A stretch of DNA of 7,507 nucleotides from Mailhella sp. (GCA_017522745.1 JAFWYI010000191.1:1-7507), one strand, 5' to 3'; counted from the stretch's first letter, positions 1 to 6,557 are shown. The notes: a model not told the origin generated them from the sequence alone. Made by a program: numbers and translations.

Positions 1-27
1 CTTGGTCGGGATAAAACTCTCTGATAT

Positions 28-34
28 AAGGAGA
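28..34 (+). promoter_or_regulatory. Ribosome binding site of dctP
   Basis: AAGGAGA lies five bases before the ATG at 40, which fixes the start of the solute-binding protein. The same arrangement (AAGGAGAAT, a few bases, GTATG) precedes the dehydrogenase gene at 2978. The 39 bases at the left edge hold no convincing promoter, so transcription probably begins outside the window. Confidence 0.85.
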
Positions 35-39
35 ATAGT

Positions 40-1053
40 ATGAAGTCTGCTTTTCTGAAAGTCGGTATCCTGTCCCTTCTGGCCGCCTGTTTCGTCATAC
101 CTGCTCAGGCTCAGGCTGCCGAGCCTCGCGTTCTTATTTACTCCGAGCCTTCTTCTCCGGATAACAACCTGTACAAATCTGCGGAATTCTTTGCTAAGCG
201 CGTGAAGGAACTTTCCAACGGCACCTTGGAGTTCGAAATTCACCATAACGGCGTGCTGGGCACTGAAACTCAGAACGTAGATAACCTGAAGCTTGGCAGC
301 ATCGATATCGGTCAGGCAGGCAGCAACAACCTTGCTGGTTTTACCGATGCTTTTCTTGTGGGTGACCTGCCCTACATCTTCCAGTCCATCGAGTCTTCCC
401 ATAAGGTCTGGTGGGGTCCTGTTGGTCAGGAAATCATAGCTGAAGCAGAAAAGGATATGGGCGTTCGCGTACTTGGCACCTGGGATAACGGTTGCGGTTA
501 CCGCTATCTGACCAACAATAAGCATGAAGTTCGTGTTCCTGCCGATACCAAGGACCTCAAGCTTCGCATCGCCGGTTCTCCCATCGAAGAATCCCTGTAT
601 AAGAAGTGGGGCGCCAGCGGTACTCCCGTGCCGTGGGGCGAAACCTATTCCGCTCTTGAACAGAAGGTCATCGACGGTCAGCTCCTGCATGCCGCATGGA
701 TCTACTGGGCGAAGCACTACGAAGCCCTCAAGTATCTCACCGATGACGCCAACGGCATCTGCAACCAGCACGTCGTCATGATGAGCAAGCCCACCTGGAA
801 CAGCCTTACTCCTGAACAGCAGAAGGCCGTTATGCAGGCCTTTGACGAAGCCCAGAAGTACAATGCCAAGATCAGCGCCGAGATGAGCTCCCAGTTCCTG
901 AAGCTCCTCACCGAAAAATGCGGCATGAAGTACTACAAGCCCACGGAAGAAGAACGTAAGCTGTGGAGCGCTGCTGCTCAGGCCGTGTGGCCCGACTTCG
1001 CCAAGAAGATCCCTGCAGATCTTATTGAACGCGTTGTAGCCGCTCAGAAGTAA
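40..1053 (+). CDS. dctP: TRAP transporter periplasmic solute-binding protein, DctP family
   Basis: This is the extracytoplasmic receptor of a tripartite ATP-independent periplasmic transporter. In the family it captures an organic acid and hands it to the DctQM membrane complex, which is driven by a Na+ or H+ gradient. The 337-residue length is usual. Residues 1-27 form an export signal: K2 and K7, a hydrophobic core, then a likely signal peptidase I site AQA/AEP. An LLAAC stretch at 13-17 resembles a lipobox, so a membrane-anchored lipoprotein is possible but less likely. The family core is clear: LKLRIAGSP at 173-181 with R176 at the position of the conserved Arg that pairs with a substrate carboxylate, then PVPWGETYSALEQKVIDGQ at 196-214. 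Aromatic residues W220, Y222 and W223 follow and may line the pocket. The substrate is not identifiable; the neighbouring dehydrogenase suggests a hydroxy, keto or sugar acid. It is followed by dctQ, after a gap with a strong hairpin. Confidence 0.95.
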   Translation: MKSAFLKVGILSLLAACFVIPAQAQAAEPRVLIYSEPSSPDNNLYKSAEFFAKRVKELSNGTLEFEIHHNGVLGTETQNVDNLKLGSIDIGQAGSNNLAGFTDAFLVGDLPYIFQSIESSHKVWWGPVGQEIIAEAEKDMGVRVLGTWDNGCGYRYLTNNKHEVRVPADTKDLKLRIAGSPIEESLYKKWGASGTPVPWGETYSALEQKVIDGQLLHAAWIYWAKHYEALKYLTDDANGICNQHVVMMSKPTWNSLTPEQQKAVMQAFDEAQKYNAKISAEMSSQFLKLLTEKCGMKYYKPTEEERKLWSAAAQAVWPDFAKKIPADLIERVVAAQK

Positions 1054-1079
1054 CTGAAAGTAAAAAGCCTAGTCCCCGG

Positions 1080-1118
1080 GGCGGGACGAACTGTGATTCG
1101 TTCCGTCCCGCCAGTTTT
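1080..1118 (+). terminator. Strong intercistronic hairpin between dctP and dctQ
   Basis: The arm 1080-1091 (GGCGGGACGAAC) pairs with 1100-1112 (GTTCCGTCCCGCC) with one bulged C at 1103 and an eight-base loop, giving about 12 base pairs, mostly GC. A short run TTTT follows at 1115-1118, after CAG. The T run is too short for a full terminator, so partial termination or a 3' stabiliser of the dctP message is more likely. Either would give more receptor than membrane subunits, which is common for binding-protein transporters. The structure is read directly; the role is inferred. Confidence 0.7.
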
Positions 1119-1180
1119 AGGGGCCAGTTCCAGTGTGTTTGGTACTCCCTCCTCAGTGGCAGACCTCGGAGGTATTCTGA

Positions 1181-1675
1181 ATGTCTTTTCTCTCTCGTTT
1201 TTATCAATTCAGCAATGTCATGGACAAGGTGGCGCAAGGCATTATTGTGGCAGCCATTACGGTCATGACTCTTACGACGACGCTTCAGGTCTGTCTGCGC
1301 TATCTTGCGAATGCTGCTCTCACCTGGCCTGAAGAAGTAAATCTGCTTCTTATGCCCTGGGTGGCATTTGTAGGTGCCAGTGTTGCTATTCGCCGTGCTG
1401 AGCATATTGGCATCACTCTTTTTATTGATAAGCTTCCTCCCGTCTTAAGAAAAAGTGCCTACCTCATAGGCTACATTATCGTAGCCGTTATCCTGGTGCT
1501 GCTGCTCAAAGCGTCCTGGAAAGTCGCTATGCTGAATATGAATGTATATTCTGATGCCATGCGCATCCCTCTCATATATTCCCGCATCAGCATGGTCGTA
1601 GGTTCTGTGTTCATGCTTATCCAGCTTGTCTATGTAATTTTGAAAACGACGACGAAGGAAGGAGCTTCTTCATGA
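1181..1675 (+). CDS. dctQ: TRAP transporter small permease, DctQ family
   Basis: This is the small membrane subunit of the TRAP transporter, which pairs with DctM in the inner membrane. At 164 residues it has the usual length, with four hydrophobic segments near 17-40, 52-72, 90-112 and 134-154. Family hallmarks are visible: QVCLRY at 36-41, the acidic pair WPEE at 49-52, then W60, FVGASVAIRR at 63-72 and HI at 75-76. The ATG at 1181 is set by GGAGG at 1168-1172, eight bases upstream. The gene ends in an ATGA overlap with dctM, so the two are probably translationally coupled. It lies 127 bases after dctP, beyond the hairpin at 1080-1118. Confidence 0.93.
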   Translation: MSFLSRFYQFSNVMDKVAQGIIVAAITVMTLTTTLQVCLRYLANAALTWPEEVNLLLMPWVAFVGASVAIRRAEHIGITLFIDKLPPVLRKSAYLIGYIIVAVILVLLLKASWKVAMLNMNVYSDAMRIPLIYSRISMVVGSVFMLIQLVYVILKTTTKEGASS

Positions 1676-2955
1676 CCGCGTTTCTCATAATCCCCTTCTT
1701 TCTGGCGCTGCTTGGCGGCATTCCCATTGCGTTCAGTCTTGCTCTTGGTGTCGTTTGCGCTATCGTCTTTGCTTCCCGCTTCCCTATCGAAGTTCTGGCG
1801 AACAATATGTATGCCGCCACGGCCTCGTTCCCTCTTATGGCCGTGCCGTTCTTCCTGCTCGCCGGTGAACTGATGAACCGGACGGGCATCACGACCCGCC
1901 TGCTTCGCTTCGTTGTTGTACTCGTGGGCCGTATGCATGGTGGTCTTGGCCACTCTATGGTTCTGACGGGTACCATTTTTGCCGGTCTTTCTGGTTCCGG
2001 TGCTGCGGATACAGCCGCTCTTACCAAGATCATGGCCCCCGGAATGGCGAAAGAAGGCTATCCCATCAGCTATTCCGCAGGCCTTGCCGCGGCCACGGGT
2101 GTTCTTGGCCCCATTATTCCGCCCAGCATCTGCATGATCGTATACGGCGCCCTCATGAATGTTTCGGTTGGTACCATGTTCATGGCTGGCATCATGCCTG
2201 GTCTGCTGCTGGCCGGTGGGCTTATGGCCATGAACAGCTACATGGCGCGCAAGCATCATTTCCCCAAATGCGAAGATCCGTTCTCCTTCAAAGAACTCTG
2301 GGTTAGTTTCAAGGGTGCTTCTCTTGCCCTGCTCATGCCCATCTTCATTCTGTATGCCATTCGTGGCGGCATCTGCACTCCTACGGAAGGTGGCTCTCTG
2401 GCTGCCGTGTATGCCCTTTTCCTCGGTGTCGTCGTTTACCGGACGCTCTCCTTCAAGGACTGTCTGGATTCTCTAGTGGCAGCAGGCATCACCTCTGCGG
2501 TTGTTCTTCTGGTCGTTGGTGCGGCAACGCCTTTCGGATGGCTGCTTTCCGTGAACCGTATTCCTCAGGAAGTGGCAACATTCATTCTCGGCCTTACACA
2601 GAATAAATACGTTGTCCTTCTGCTCTTCAACGTGCTCCTGCTCATCATGGGTATGCTGCTCGAAACGAACGCCATTATCCTGCTGCTTGCCCCCATCCTT
2701 GCTCCTGTAGCAGTTTCTCTTGGTGTTCACCCCATCCATTTCGCCGTTGTGATGATAGTCAACCTCTGTATCGGTCTTGCCACTCCTCCCGTGGGCATGA
2801 CGCTGTTTGTCGGTGCTTCGGCGGCAGGTATTACTGTTGAACGTGTTATCAAGCAGGCGCTTCCGTTTGTGGCCGTTGAACTCGTGGTACTTATGGTGAT
2901 CACGTATATTCCGGAAGTTATCCTGTGTATCCCCCGTGCGCTTGGGATGATCTAA
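1672..2955 (+). CDS. dctM: TRAP transporter large permease, DctM family
   Basis: This is the ion-coupled translocation subunit of the TRAP transporter. It is 427 residues, a normal length, and hydrophobic throughout, with about a dozen membrane segments. Family motifs occur in the expected order: PFFLLAGELM at 59-68, GRMHGGLGHS at 86-95, SGSGAADTAAL at 107-117, GVLGPIIPPSI at 143-153, TPTEGGSLAA at 236-245, ETNAIILLLAPILAPV at 331-346 and NLCIGLATPPVG at 364-375. The SGS and TPPVG segments belong to the two inverted hairpin repeats that form the substrate and Na+ sites in the family. The ATG overlaps the dctQ stop (ATGA at 1672-1675), and GGAAGGAG at 1657-1664 provides the ribosome binding site. 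No truncation or missing motif is seen. Confidence 0.95.
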   Translation: MTAFLIIPFFLALLGGIPIAFSLALGVVCAIVFASRFPIEVLANNMYAATASFPLMAVPFFLLAGELMNRTGITTRLLRFVVVLVGRMHGGLGHSMVLTGTIFAGLSGSGAADTAALTKIMAPGMAKEGYPISYSAGLAAATGVLGPIIPPSICMIVYGALMNVSVGTMFMAGIMPGLLLAGGLMAMNSYMARKHHFPKCEDPFSFKELWVSFKGASLALLMPIFILYAIRGGICTPTEGGSLAAVYALFLGVVVYRTLSFKDCLDSLVAAGITSAVVLLVVGAATPFGWLLSVNRIPQEVATFILGLTQNKYVVLLLFNVLLLIMGMLLETNAIILLLAPILAPVAVSLGVHPIHFAVVMIVNLCIGLATPPVGMTLFVGASAAGITVERVIKQALPFVAVELVVLMVITYIPEVILCIPRALGMI

Positions 2956-2977
2956 GTTTGGAAAAAGGAGAATCAGT

Positions 2978-3742
2978 ATGAAATTTTTTGACGTTACCGG
3001 CAAAAAAGCAGTGGTTACAGGGGGCAGCGTTGGGCTTGGTCGTGCCATGGCAGAAGCTCTGGCCATTGGCGGGGCAGAAGTCATCATTGCCAACCGCAAC
3101 CTTGAAGAAGCAGAAGCCGCAGCGCAGGAGATGCGTGGGGCAGGATTGAAAGTCACCGCCTTTCAGGTGGACATCAGTAAAGAAAGTTCTGTAGCCGCCC
3201 TGTTCGATCATGTTCGCGAAAAGTTTGGCAGGCTCGATATCATGGTGAATAATGCGGGTATCACCTGCATGAAATTCTGTGAGGACTTCGAGTTGGAAGA
3301 CTGGGATCGCATCTCCGGCGTCAATATCCGCGGTACGTTCATGTGCTACAAGGAAGCCGGCAAGATCATGATCCCTCAGAAGAGCGGCAAGATCATCAAT
3401 CTTTTTTCCATCACCGCCCACAAGTGCTTGCGTAACGGCTCCTCGTTCTATTCTGTCACCAAGCAGGCCATTTCTCAGATGACGAAGGTACTGGCTGCGG
3501 AGTGGAGCAAGTATGGTATTACCGTGAATGCTATTGCTCCGGGTGTTGCCATCACCAGAATCAACGAAGAGCATTACAGGAAGAATCCAGATCTGCTTGC
3601 CAAGGTGAGTGCCGGCATCCCGCTTGGGCGTGTTTCTACGACGGATGAGTATATGGGAATAACCCTGTTCTTGGCCTCGTCTGCCTCTGATTACATGACA
3701 GGGCAGACTCTGTTCATGGACGGTGGCATGTCTATCGTATAA
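2978..3742 (+). CDS. Short-chain dehydrogenase/reductase (classical SDR)
   Basis: This is a cytoplasmic NAD(P)-dependent oxidoreductase, probably acting on a hydroxyl or carbonyl group of the substrate brought in by the upstream TRAP transporter. At 254 residues it is a classical SDR. Visible motifs are the nucleotide loop TGGSVGLG at 14-21, VDIS at 64-67, NNAG at 91-94, catalytic N116 in GVNIRG, S144, the YSVTK pair Y158 and K162, and NAIAPGV at 184-190. N39-R40 after the second strand favours NADP(H), though this is only a hint. S144 to Y158 is 14 residues, one more than the common 13, suggesting a one-residue insertion in the loop. The overall look is of the gluconate 5-dehydrogenase/3-oxoacyl-ACP reductase group, but the substrate cannot be assigned. 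AAGGAG at 2965-2970 precedes the ATG by seven bases. The gene starts 22 bases after dctM and ends the operon at a clear terminator. Confidence 0.92.
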   Translation: MKFFDVTGKKAVVTGGSVGLGRAMAEALAIGGAEVIIANRNLEEAEAAAQEMRGAGLKVTAFQVDISKESSVAALFDHVREKFGRLDIMVNNAGITCMKFCEDFELEDWDRISGVNIRGTFMCYKEAGKIMIPQKSGKIINLFSITAHKCLRNGSSFYSVTKQAISQMTKVLAAEWSKYGITVNAIAPGVAITRINEEHYRKNPDLLAKVSAGIPLGRVSTTDEYMGITLFLASSASDYMTGQTLFMDGGMSIV

Positions 3743-3748
3743 AAATCG

Positions 3749-3775
3749 AGGGGGGCTCCCCCCCTTTTCTTTTCT
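3749..3775 (+). terminator. Intrinsic terminator of the TRAP-SDR operon
   Basis: A run of six G (3750-3755) pairs with C at 3759-3764, with an outer A-T pair and a three-base loop. It is followed by TTTTCTTTTCT. It begins six bases after the dehydrogenase stop codon, a standard rho-independent terminator position. Confidence 0.9.
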
Positions 3776-3823
3776 GGCAGATAAAAGACATTTTGCCGGA
3801 GAACTGTCAAATTTTCTACAGAG

Positions 3824-3837
3824 TTATCGTTTGATAA
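3824..3837. promoter_or_regulatory. Inverted repeat TTATC-N4-GATAA, candidate Crp/Fnr-type operator
   Basis: The sequence TTATC GTTT GATAA is a perfect 5-4-5 inverted repeat. The geometry equals the FNR-type layout (TTGAT-N4-ATCAA), though the half-site bases differ. It lies 157 bases before the Crp/Fnr-family gene and 81 bases after the transporter operon. Autoregulation is plausible but is inference; a palindrome this short in AT-rich DNA could also be chance. Confidence 0.4.
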
Positions 3838-3915
3838 ACATAAAAGTCATCATGCTGAAACAGTTCCTTTCATAAAGAATATTATTTTGTTAGATAAAAG
3901 GGGAAATATTTTATA

Positions 3916-3944
3916 GGCCATGATTTTTCATGTCGCCTTTTTTT
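3916..3944 (+). terminator. Terminator-like hairpin in the leader of the Crp/Fnr gene
   Basis: GGC-CATGA (3916-3923) pairs with TCATG (3928-3932) and GCC (3935-3937), with a two-base bulge and a TTTT loop. Seven T follow at 3938-3944. This has the shape of an intrinsic terminator and ends 50 bases before the regulator start. It may be a second stop for read-through from the transporter operon, or an attenuator in the regulator's own leader. Confidence 0.5.
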
Positions 3945-3982
3945 CGTTTTCTGTTTGATGAATTTATTTTATCGTGAAAAAA

Positions 3983-3987
3983 AAGGA
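3983..3987 (+). promoter_or_regulatory. Ribosome binding site that decides the Crp/Fnr start
   Basis: AAGGA lies seven bases before the ATG at 3995. The in-frame GTG at 3974 has only AT-rich sequence with no purine-rich site before it. The ATG is therefore chosen, which removes seven residues from the longest possible reading. Confidence 0.75.
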
Positions 3988-3994
3988 TATAGCT

Positions 3995-4687
3995 ATGGAC
4001 GAGCAAGAGAGATATCCCTTTTTGGCACTGCCCTGTTATGTGGAAAACCTGTCCCGTTGCTGGGAAAAGGTGCTTCATCTCGGTGAGAAAATCGTTTATA
4101 AAAAAGGTGATATTTTTTCGCTTGGCGATAAGGAAAACTGTTTCGCCTATATCCGCTCGGGGATGACCTGCTGTTATGTAAAAGAAGTGGCTGGCAAAAA
4201 GGATGAGATCCGTTTTTTTGTCGGTGGCGGATGTCTCGTTAAAGATACTTTTGTTTCCGGCGGATATGGAAATTTCCACACCTATCATAAGTGCCTGACC
4301 GATGTGGTCATATATGAATTCAGCCGTAATCTTATCCAGGAAACCTCATTCCTGGAACGGCATCATGATCTTTTGCAGAATTACATTTTTTCTGTCTCTG
4401 CCAAGAGTATTTCCTGTCAGTTTTTCTCTTCGTTGCTCAAGCAAAGGTCAAACTCTCAGAAACTTGCGGTTTATCTGTATGGATTTTATATCCTTAATGA
4501 GAAAAGACTTTCTTTTCATCCGCAGCTTACCCAGCGTCAGCTCGGAGAGCTGTTGGGACTAAGTGCTCTCACGGTGAACAGGATCATTGGAAAATGGAAG
4601 CGTGAGAAGATCCTGGCGTGCTACACGAAGAGCAAACTCGAGTTTCTGGATGTCGAAAAAATACGAAGCCTGAGGTATTGCGAATGA
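3995..4687 (+). CDS. Crp/Fnr-family transcriptional regulator
   Basis: The protein (230 residues from ATG 3995) has the Crp/Fnr layout. An N-terminal effector domain of cyclic-nucleotide-binding fold spans about residues 30-115, seen in GEKIVYKKGDIFSLGD and the following strands. A long dimerisation helix spans about 118-150. A C-terminal winged helix-turn-helix lies at about 178-207, LTQRQLGELLGLS-ALTVNRIIGKWKREKIL, with the recognition helix around T193-W201. It contains ten cysteines (14, 22, 49, 59, 60, 80, 100, 141, 209, 229), but they do not form the N-terminal FNR iron-sulfur pattern. The signal may be a small ligand, haem or a thiol switch; this cannot be decided. The gene is more AT-rich than its neighbours, with many AAA and TTT codons, which could reflect later acquisition. 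It is alone between terminators and is the natural candidate to control the TRAP-SDR operon or the hydrogenase pair. No target is proven. Confidence 0.88.
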   Translation: MDEQERYPFLALPCYVENLSRCWEKVLHLGEKIVYKKGDIFSLGDKENCFAYIRSGMTCCYVKEVAGKKDEIRFFVGGGCLVKDTFVSGGYGNFHTYHKCLTDVVIYEFSRNLIQETSFLERHHDLLQNYIFSVSAKSISCQFFSSLLKQRSNSQKLAVYLYGFYILNEKRLSFHPQLTQRQLGELLGLSALTVNRIIGKWKREKILACYTKSKLEFLDVEKIRSLRYCE

Positions 4688-4762
4688 GTCTCGCTCACAG
4701 AACCCCTGCATCCGGATAGTTTTGTCCGCGGGGAGATATTCCGGTATATCCCGCACGAACAC

Positions 4763-4799
4763 AAGAGCCCCGGCGTGAGCCTCCGGCTCTTTTCGTTTA
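4763..4799 (+). terminator. Intrinsic terminator of the Crp/Fnr gene
   Basis: AAGAGCC at 4763-4769 pairs with GGCTCTT at 4785-4791, followed by TTCGTTT. A tighter alternative pairs GAGCC (4777-4781) with GGCTC (4785-4789) around a three-base loop. Either form ends in the same T-rich tail. It serves transcription coming from the regulator gene. Confidence 0.8.
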
Positions 4800-4809
4800 A
4801 AACGAAAGC
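4793..4809. repeat. T/A palindrome shared by the two opposed terminators
   Basis: TTTCGTTT and AAACGAAA are inverted around a single A. The left half gives the T-rich tail of the rightward terminator, and the right half, read on the other strand, gives the tail of the leftward one. The coordinates are good to about one base. Confidence 0.7.
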
Positions 4810-4829
4810 CGCCAGCGGACTGGCGGCTT
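4795..4829 (-). terminator. Intrinsic terminator of the hydrogenase operon
   Basis: AAGCCGCCAG (4806-4815) and CTGGCGGCTT (4820-4829) form a perfect 10-bp stem around a CGGA loop. On the minus strand the stem is followed by TCGTTTT, a suitable T-rich tail. It lies 31 bases past the hydrogenase stop codon. Confidence 0.88.
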
Positions 4830-4859
4830 CAGGGGCAGGCATTATTGCCGCGGGCGGCA

Positions 4860-6554
4860 TCAATGCCCGCTCATATTCCTGTGCAGGAGTTCATGTTCGC
4901 GTCCTTTGAGCAGGGTGGCGTACAGGGCTTCCAGCAGAGGGAATTCATTCGGCTTTTTGATCTGCATATTGATATCGGTCTCGTAGAGGCCGGTACTGCG
5001 CTCACGGAAAACATTGCGTTCGATGTGTACAGGCTGTCCACCGCCCATGACGCAGCCACCGGGGCAGGCCATGACTTCCACGAAGTCGTACTGCTTTGTG
5101 CCGGCCTTGATCTCCTTCAGCAGCTCGTCGGCATTCCGCAGGCCGCTCACCACGGCCGCCCGGATAGTGCGGCCTTCATGTTCGAACGTGAACTCCTTGC
5201 GTCCCTTGTTTCCGCGTACGCCGATGCGCTTGATGGTATCCAGTTCCTGGCGGTTATGCCCGATGATGAAGTTTCGCAGGACCGCTTCCGCCACGCCGCC
5301 GCTGGAACCGAAGATGAGCCCGGCACCGGAGGTGATGCCGAAGGGCATGTCTGCGGCGTCCTTCTCCACGTTGTTCAGGTCGAGACCGTAGGTCCTGATC
5401 ATGCTGATGAGTTCTTCGGTCGTGAGTACGAAGTCCACGTCCTGCACGCCGTTGGTGAAGGACTCGGGACGCATGATCTCATCTTTTTTGGCCGTGCAGG
5501 GAGTGATCGCCACAGAGACGAGGCGGCGTCCGTCCTGATCCGGCTTCTGAGCATGGTAGGCGCGAAGCATGGCGCCGAACATCTGGATGGGGGAGCGGCA
5601 GGTGGACAGGTTCGGAACGAATTCCGGCCACTTCTTTTCGCAGAAACGCACCCATGCCGGGCAACAGCTGGTGAACAGGGGGAGAGTGCCTCCCTGATCA
5701 AGACGTTCGGCCAGTTCCTTGGCTTCTTCCGTTACGGTGAGGTCGGCACCGAAGGCCGTGTCGTACACTTCATCGAAGCCGAGACGATGCATCACAGGAA
5801 CGAGGCGATTCATCACATTCTTCCCAGCCGGGAATCCGAAGCTGTCACCGATGGCGGTTCGGACGGCCGGGGCTATCTGAGCAACGACTTTCACTCGGGG
5901 GTCGGAGAGCAGGGCCCAGACTTCGTCCACGTGGTCCTTGATGTAGATAGCACCCGTAGGGCAGACCACGCGGCACTGCCCGCAGTCCACGCAGTCGGTG
6001 TCGGCCAGCTTTTTGTTGTAGGCCGGCGTCACCAGCGTACCTACGCCCTTGCCGGCGAAGTCGATGGCGTTCACGGCCTGTACGTTGTCGCACATACGGA
6101 TGCAGTCGCCGCAGAGGATGCATTTGTTGGGATCACGGACGATGCAGTTCGAGCTGATATCGACAGGATGCTCTTCCTGCAGGTTTTTGAAGCGAACATG
6201 GCGCATGCCCATGCGTTCGGCCAGCTCCTGCAGATGGCAACTACCATTCTTATGGCAAGTCGTGCAGTCTCTGTCGTGGGAGGCCAGAAGCAGTTCCACG
6301 AGAAGGCGGCGGTACTGATGCAGTTCCGGAGTGTTGGTCTGGATGTTCATGCCGTCGCGGGGCTTCACCGTGCAGGATGCGAAGTAGCGACCTTCATCAT
6401 CTTTAACAGTACAGAGGCGGCAGGCTCCATACACGGAAAGCTCAGAAACGTAGCACAGCGTGGGGAGATCGATGCCAGCCTTGCGGATGACATCGAGAAC
6501 ATTGGCTTCATCCGTGAATTCGACGCGGATGCCGTCGATAGTCATCATACCCAT
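4860..6554 (-). CDS. hydA: [FeFe] hydrogenase catalytic subunit, HndD/CpI type (group A)
   Basis: The enzyme interconverts protons plus electrons and H2 at an H-cluster. It has 564 residues, with domains in the usual order. An N-terminal [2Fe-2S] domain has C34, C45, C48 and C61. A His-Cys3 [4Fe-4S] site has H93, C97, C100 and C106. A 2x[4Fe-4S] ferredoxin follows (C145, C148, C151, C155; C188, C191, C194, C198). The H domain has L1 TSCCPAW at 295-301, L2 TPCTAKKDE at 351-359 and L3 EVMACPGGCVMGGGQP at 493-508. H-cluster ligands C298, C353, C497 and C501 are present, as are the proton-path residues C297, E277, E280 and S321 (by alignment to CpI from memory). T351 replaces the Met usual in L2. 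A C-terminal small-subunit-like tail with HELLH closes the protein. No signal peptide is seen, so it is cytoplasmic. TCCTT at 6562-6566 (AAGGA on the minus strand) supports ATG 6554, three bases after the upstream gene. Electrons probably come from or go to the partner iron-sulfur protein, ferredoxin or NAD(P)H. Confidence 0.95.
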   Translation of the reverse strand: MGMMTIDGIRVEFTDEANVLDVIRKAGIDLPTLCYVSELSVYGACRLCTVKDDEGRYFASCTVKPRDGMNIQTNTPELHQYRRLLVELLLASHDRDCTTCHKNGSCHLQELAERMGMRHVRFKNLQEEHPVDISSNCIVRDPNKCILCGDCIRMCDNVQAVNAIDFAGKGVGTLVTPAYNKKLADTDCVDCGQCRVVCPTGAIYIKDHVDEVWALLSDPRVKVVAQIAPAVRTAIGDSFGFPAGKNVMNRLVPVMHRLGFDEVYDTAFGADLTVTEEAKELAERLDQGGTLPLFTSCCPAWVRFCEKKWPEFVPNLSTCRSPIQMFGAMLRAYHAQKPDQDGRRLVSVAITPCTAKKDEIMRPESFTNGVQDVDFVLTTEELISMIRTYGLDLNNVEKDAADMPFGITSGAGLIFGSSGGVAEAVLRNFIIGHNRQELDTIKRIGVRGNKGRKEFTFEHEGRTIRAAVVSGLRNADELLKEIKAGTKQYDFVEVMACPGGCVMGGGQPVHIERNVFRERSTGLYETDINMQIKKPNEFPLLEALYATLLKGREHELLHRNMSGH

Positions 6555-6557
6555 AGG

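Larger units (their letters stand above)
3776..3994 (+). other. AT-rich regulatory gap before the Crp/Fnr gene
   Basis: No gene is seen here. The stretch is markedly AT-rich. It holds an inverted repeat at 3824-3837 and a terminator-like hairpin at 3916-3944, both listed separately. AGATAAAAG occurs twice, near 3779 and 3892. A possible sigma-70 promoter is TTGTTA (3887-3892), 17 bases, TTTATA (3910-3915). However, its start point would fall inside the hairpin, so I do not assign a promoter with confidence. Confidence 0.5.
4688..4859. other. Convergent intergenic region with two terminators
   Basis: No gene is seen between the regulator stop and the hydrogenase stop. Besides the two terminators, weak pairings occur at about 4703-4734 (CCCC with GGGG, CGGA with TCCG) and around 4735-4750 (GATAT with ATATC). 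They may extend the folded 3' end of the regulator message but are not strong alone. Confidence 0.5.

Noticed and set aside
1617..2259. Two overlapping open frames on the - strand (138 and 209 codons) opposite dctM.
   Set aside because: Composition is low complexity (Arg, His, Lys, Gly), no family is recognisable, and dctM on the + strand is certain.
2473..3574. Two long open frames on the - strand opposite the end of dctM and the SDR gene.
   Set aside because: They are shadows of well-supported + strand genes, with no domain and no ribosome binding site that I can see.
3776..3915. A riboswitch or small RNA in the gap before the regulator.
   Set aside because: Apart from the short inverted repeat and the hairpin starting at 3916, no conserved riboswitch core or extended secondary structure could be recognised.
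3974..3994. GTG start at 3974 for the Crp/Fnr regulator.
   Set aside because: There is no Shine-Dalgarno site before it, whereas the ATG at 3995 has AAGGA at a spacing of seven bases.
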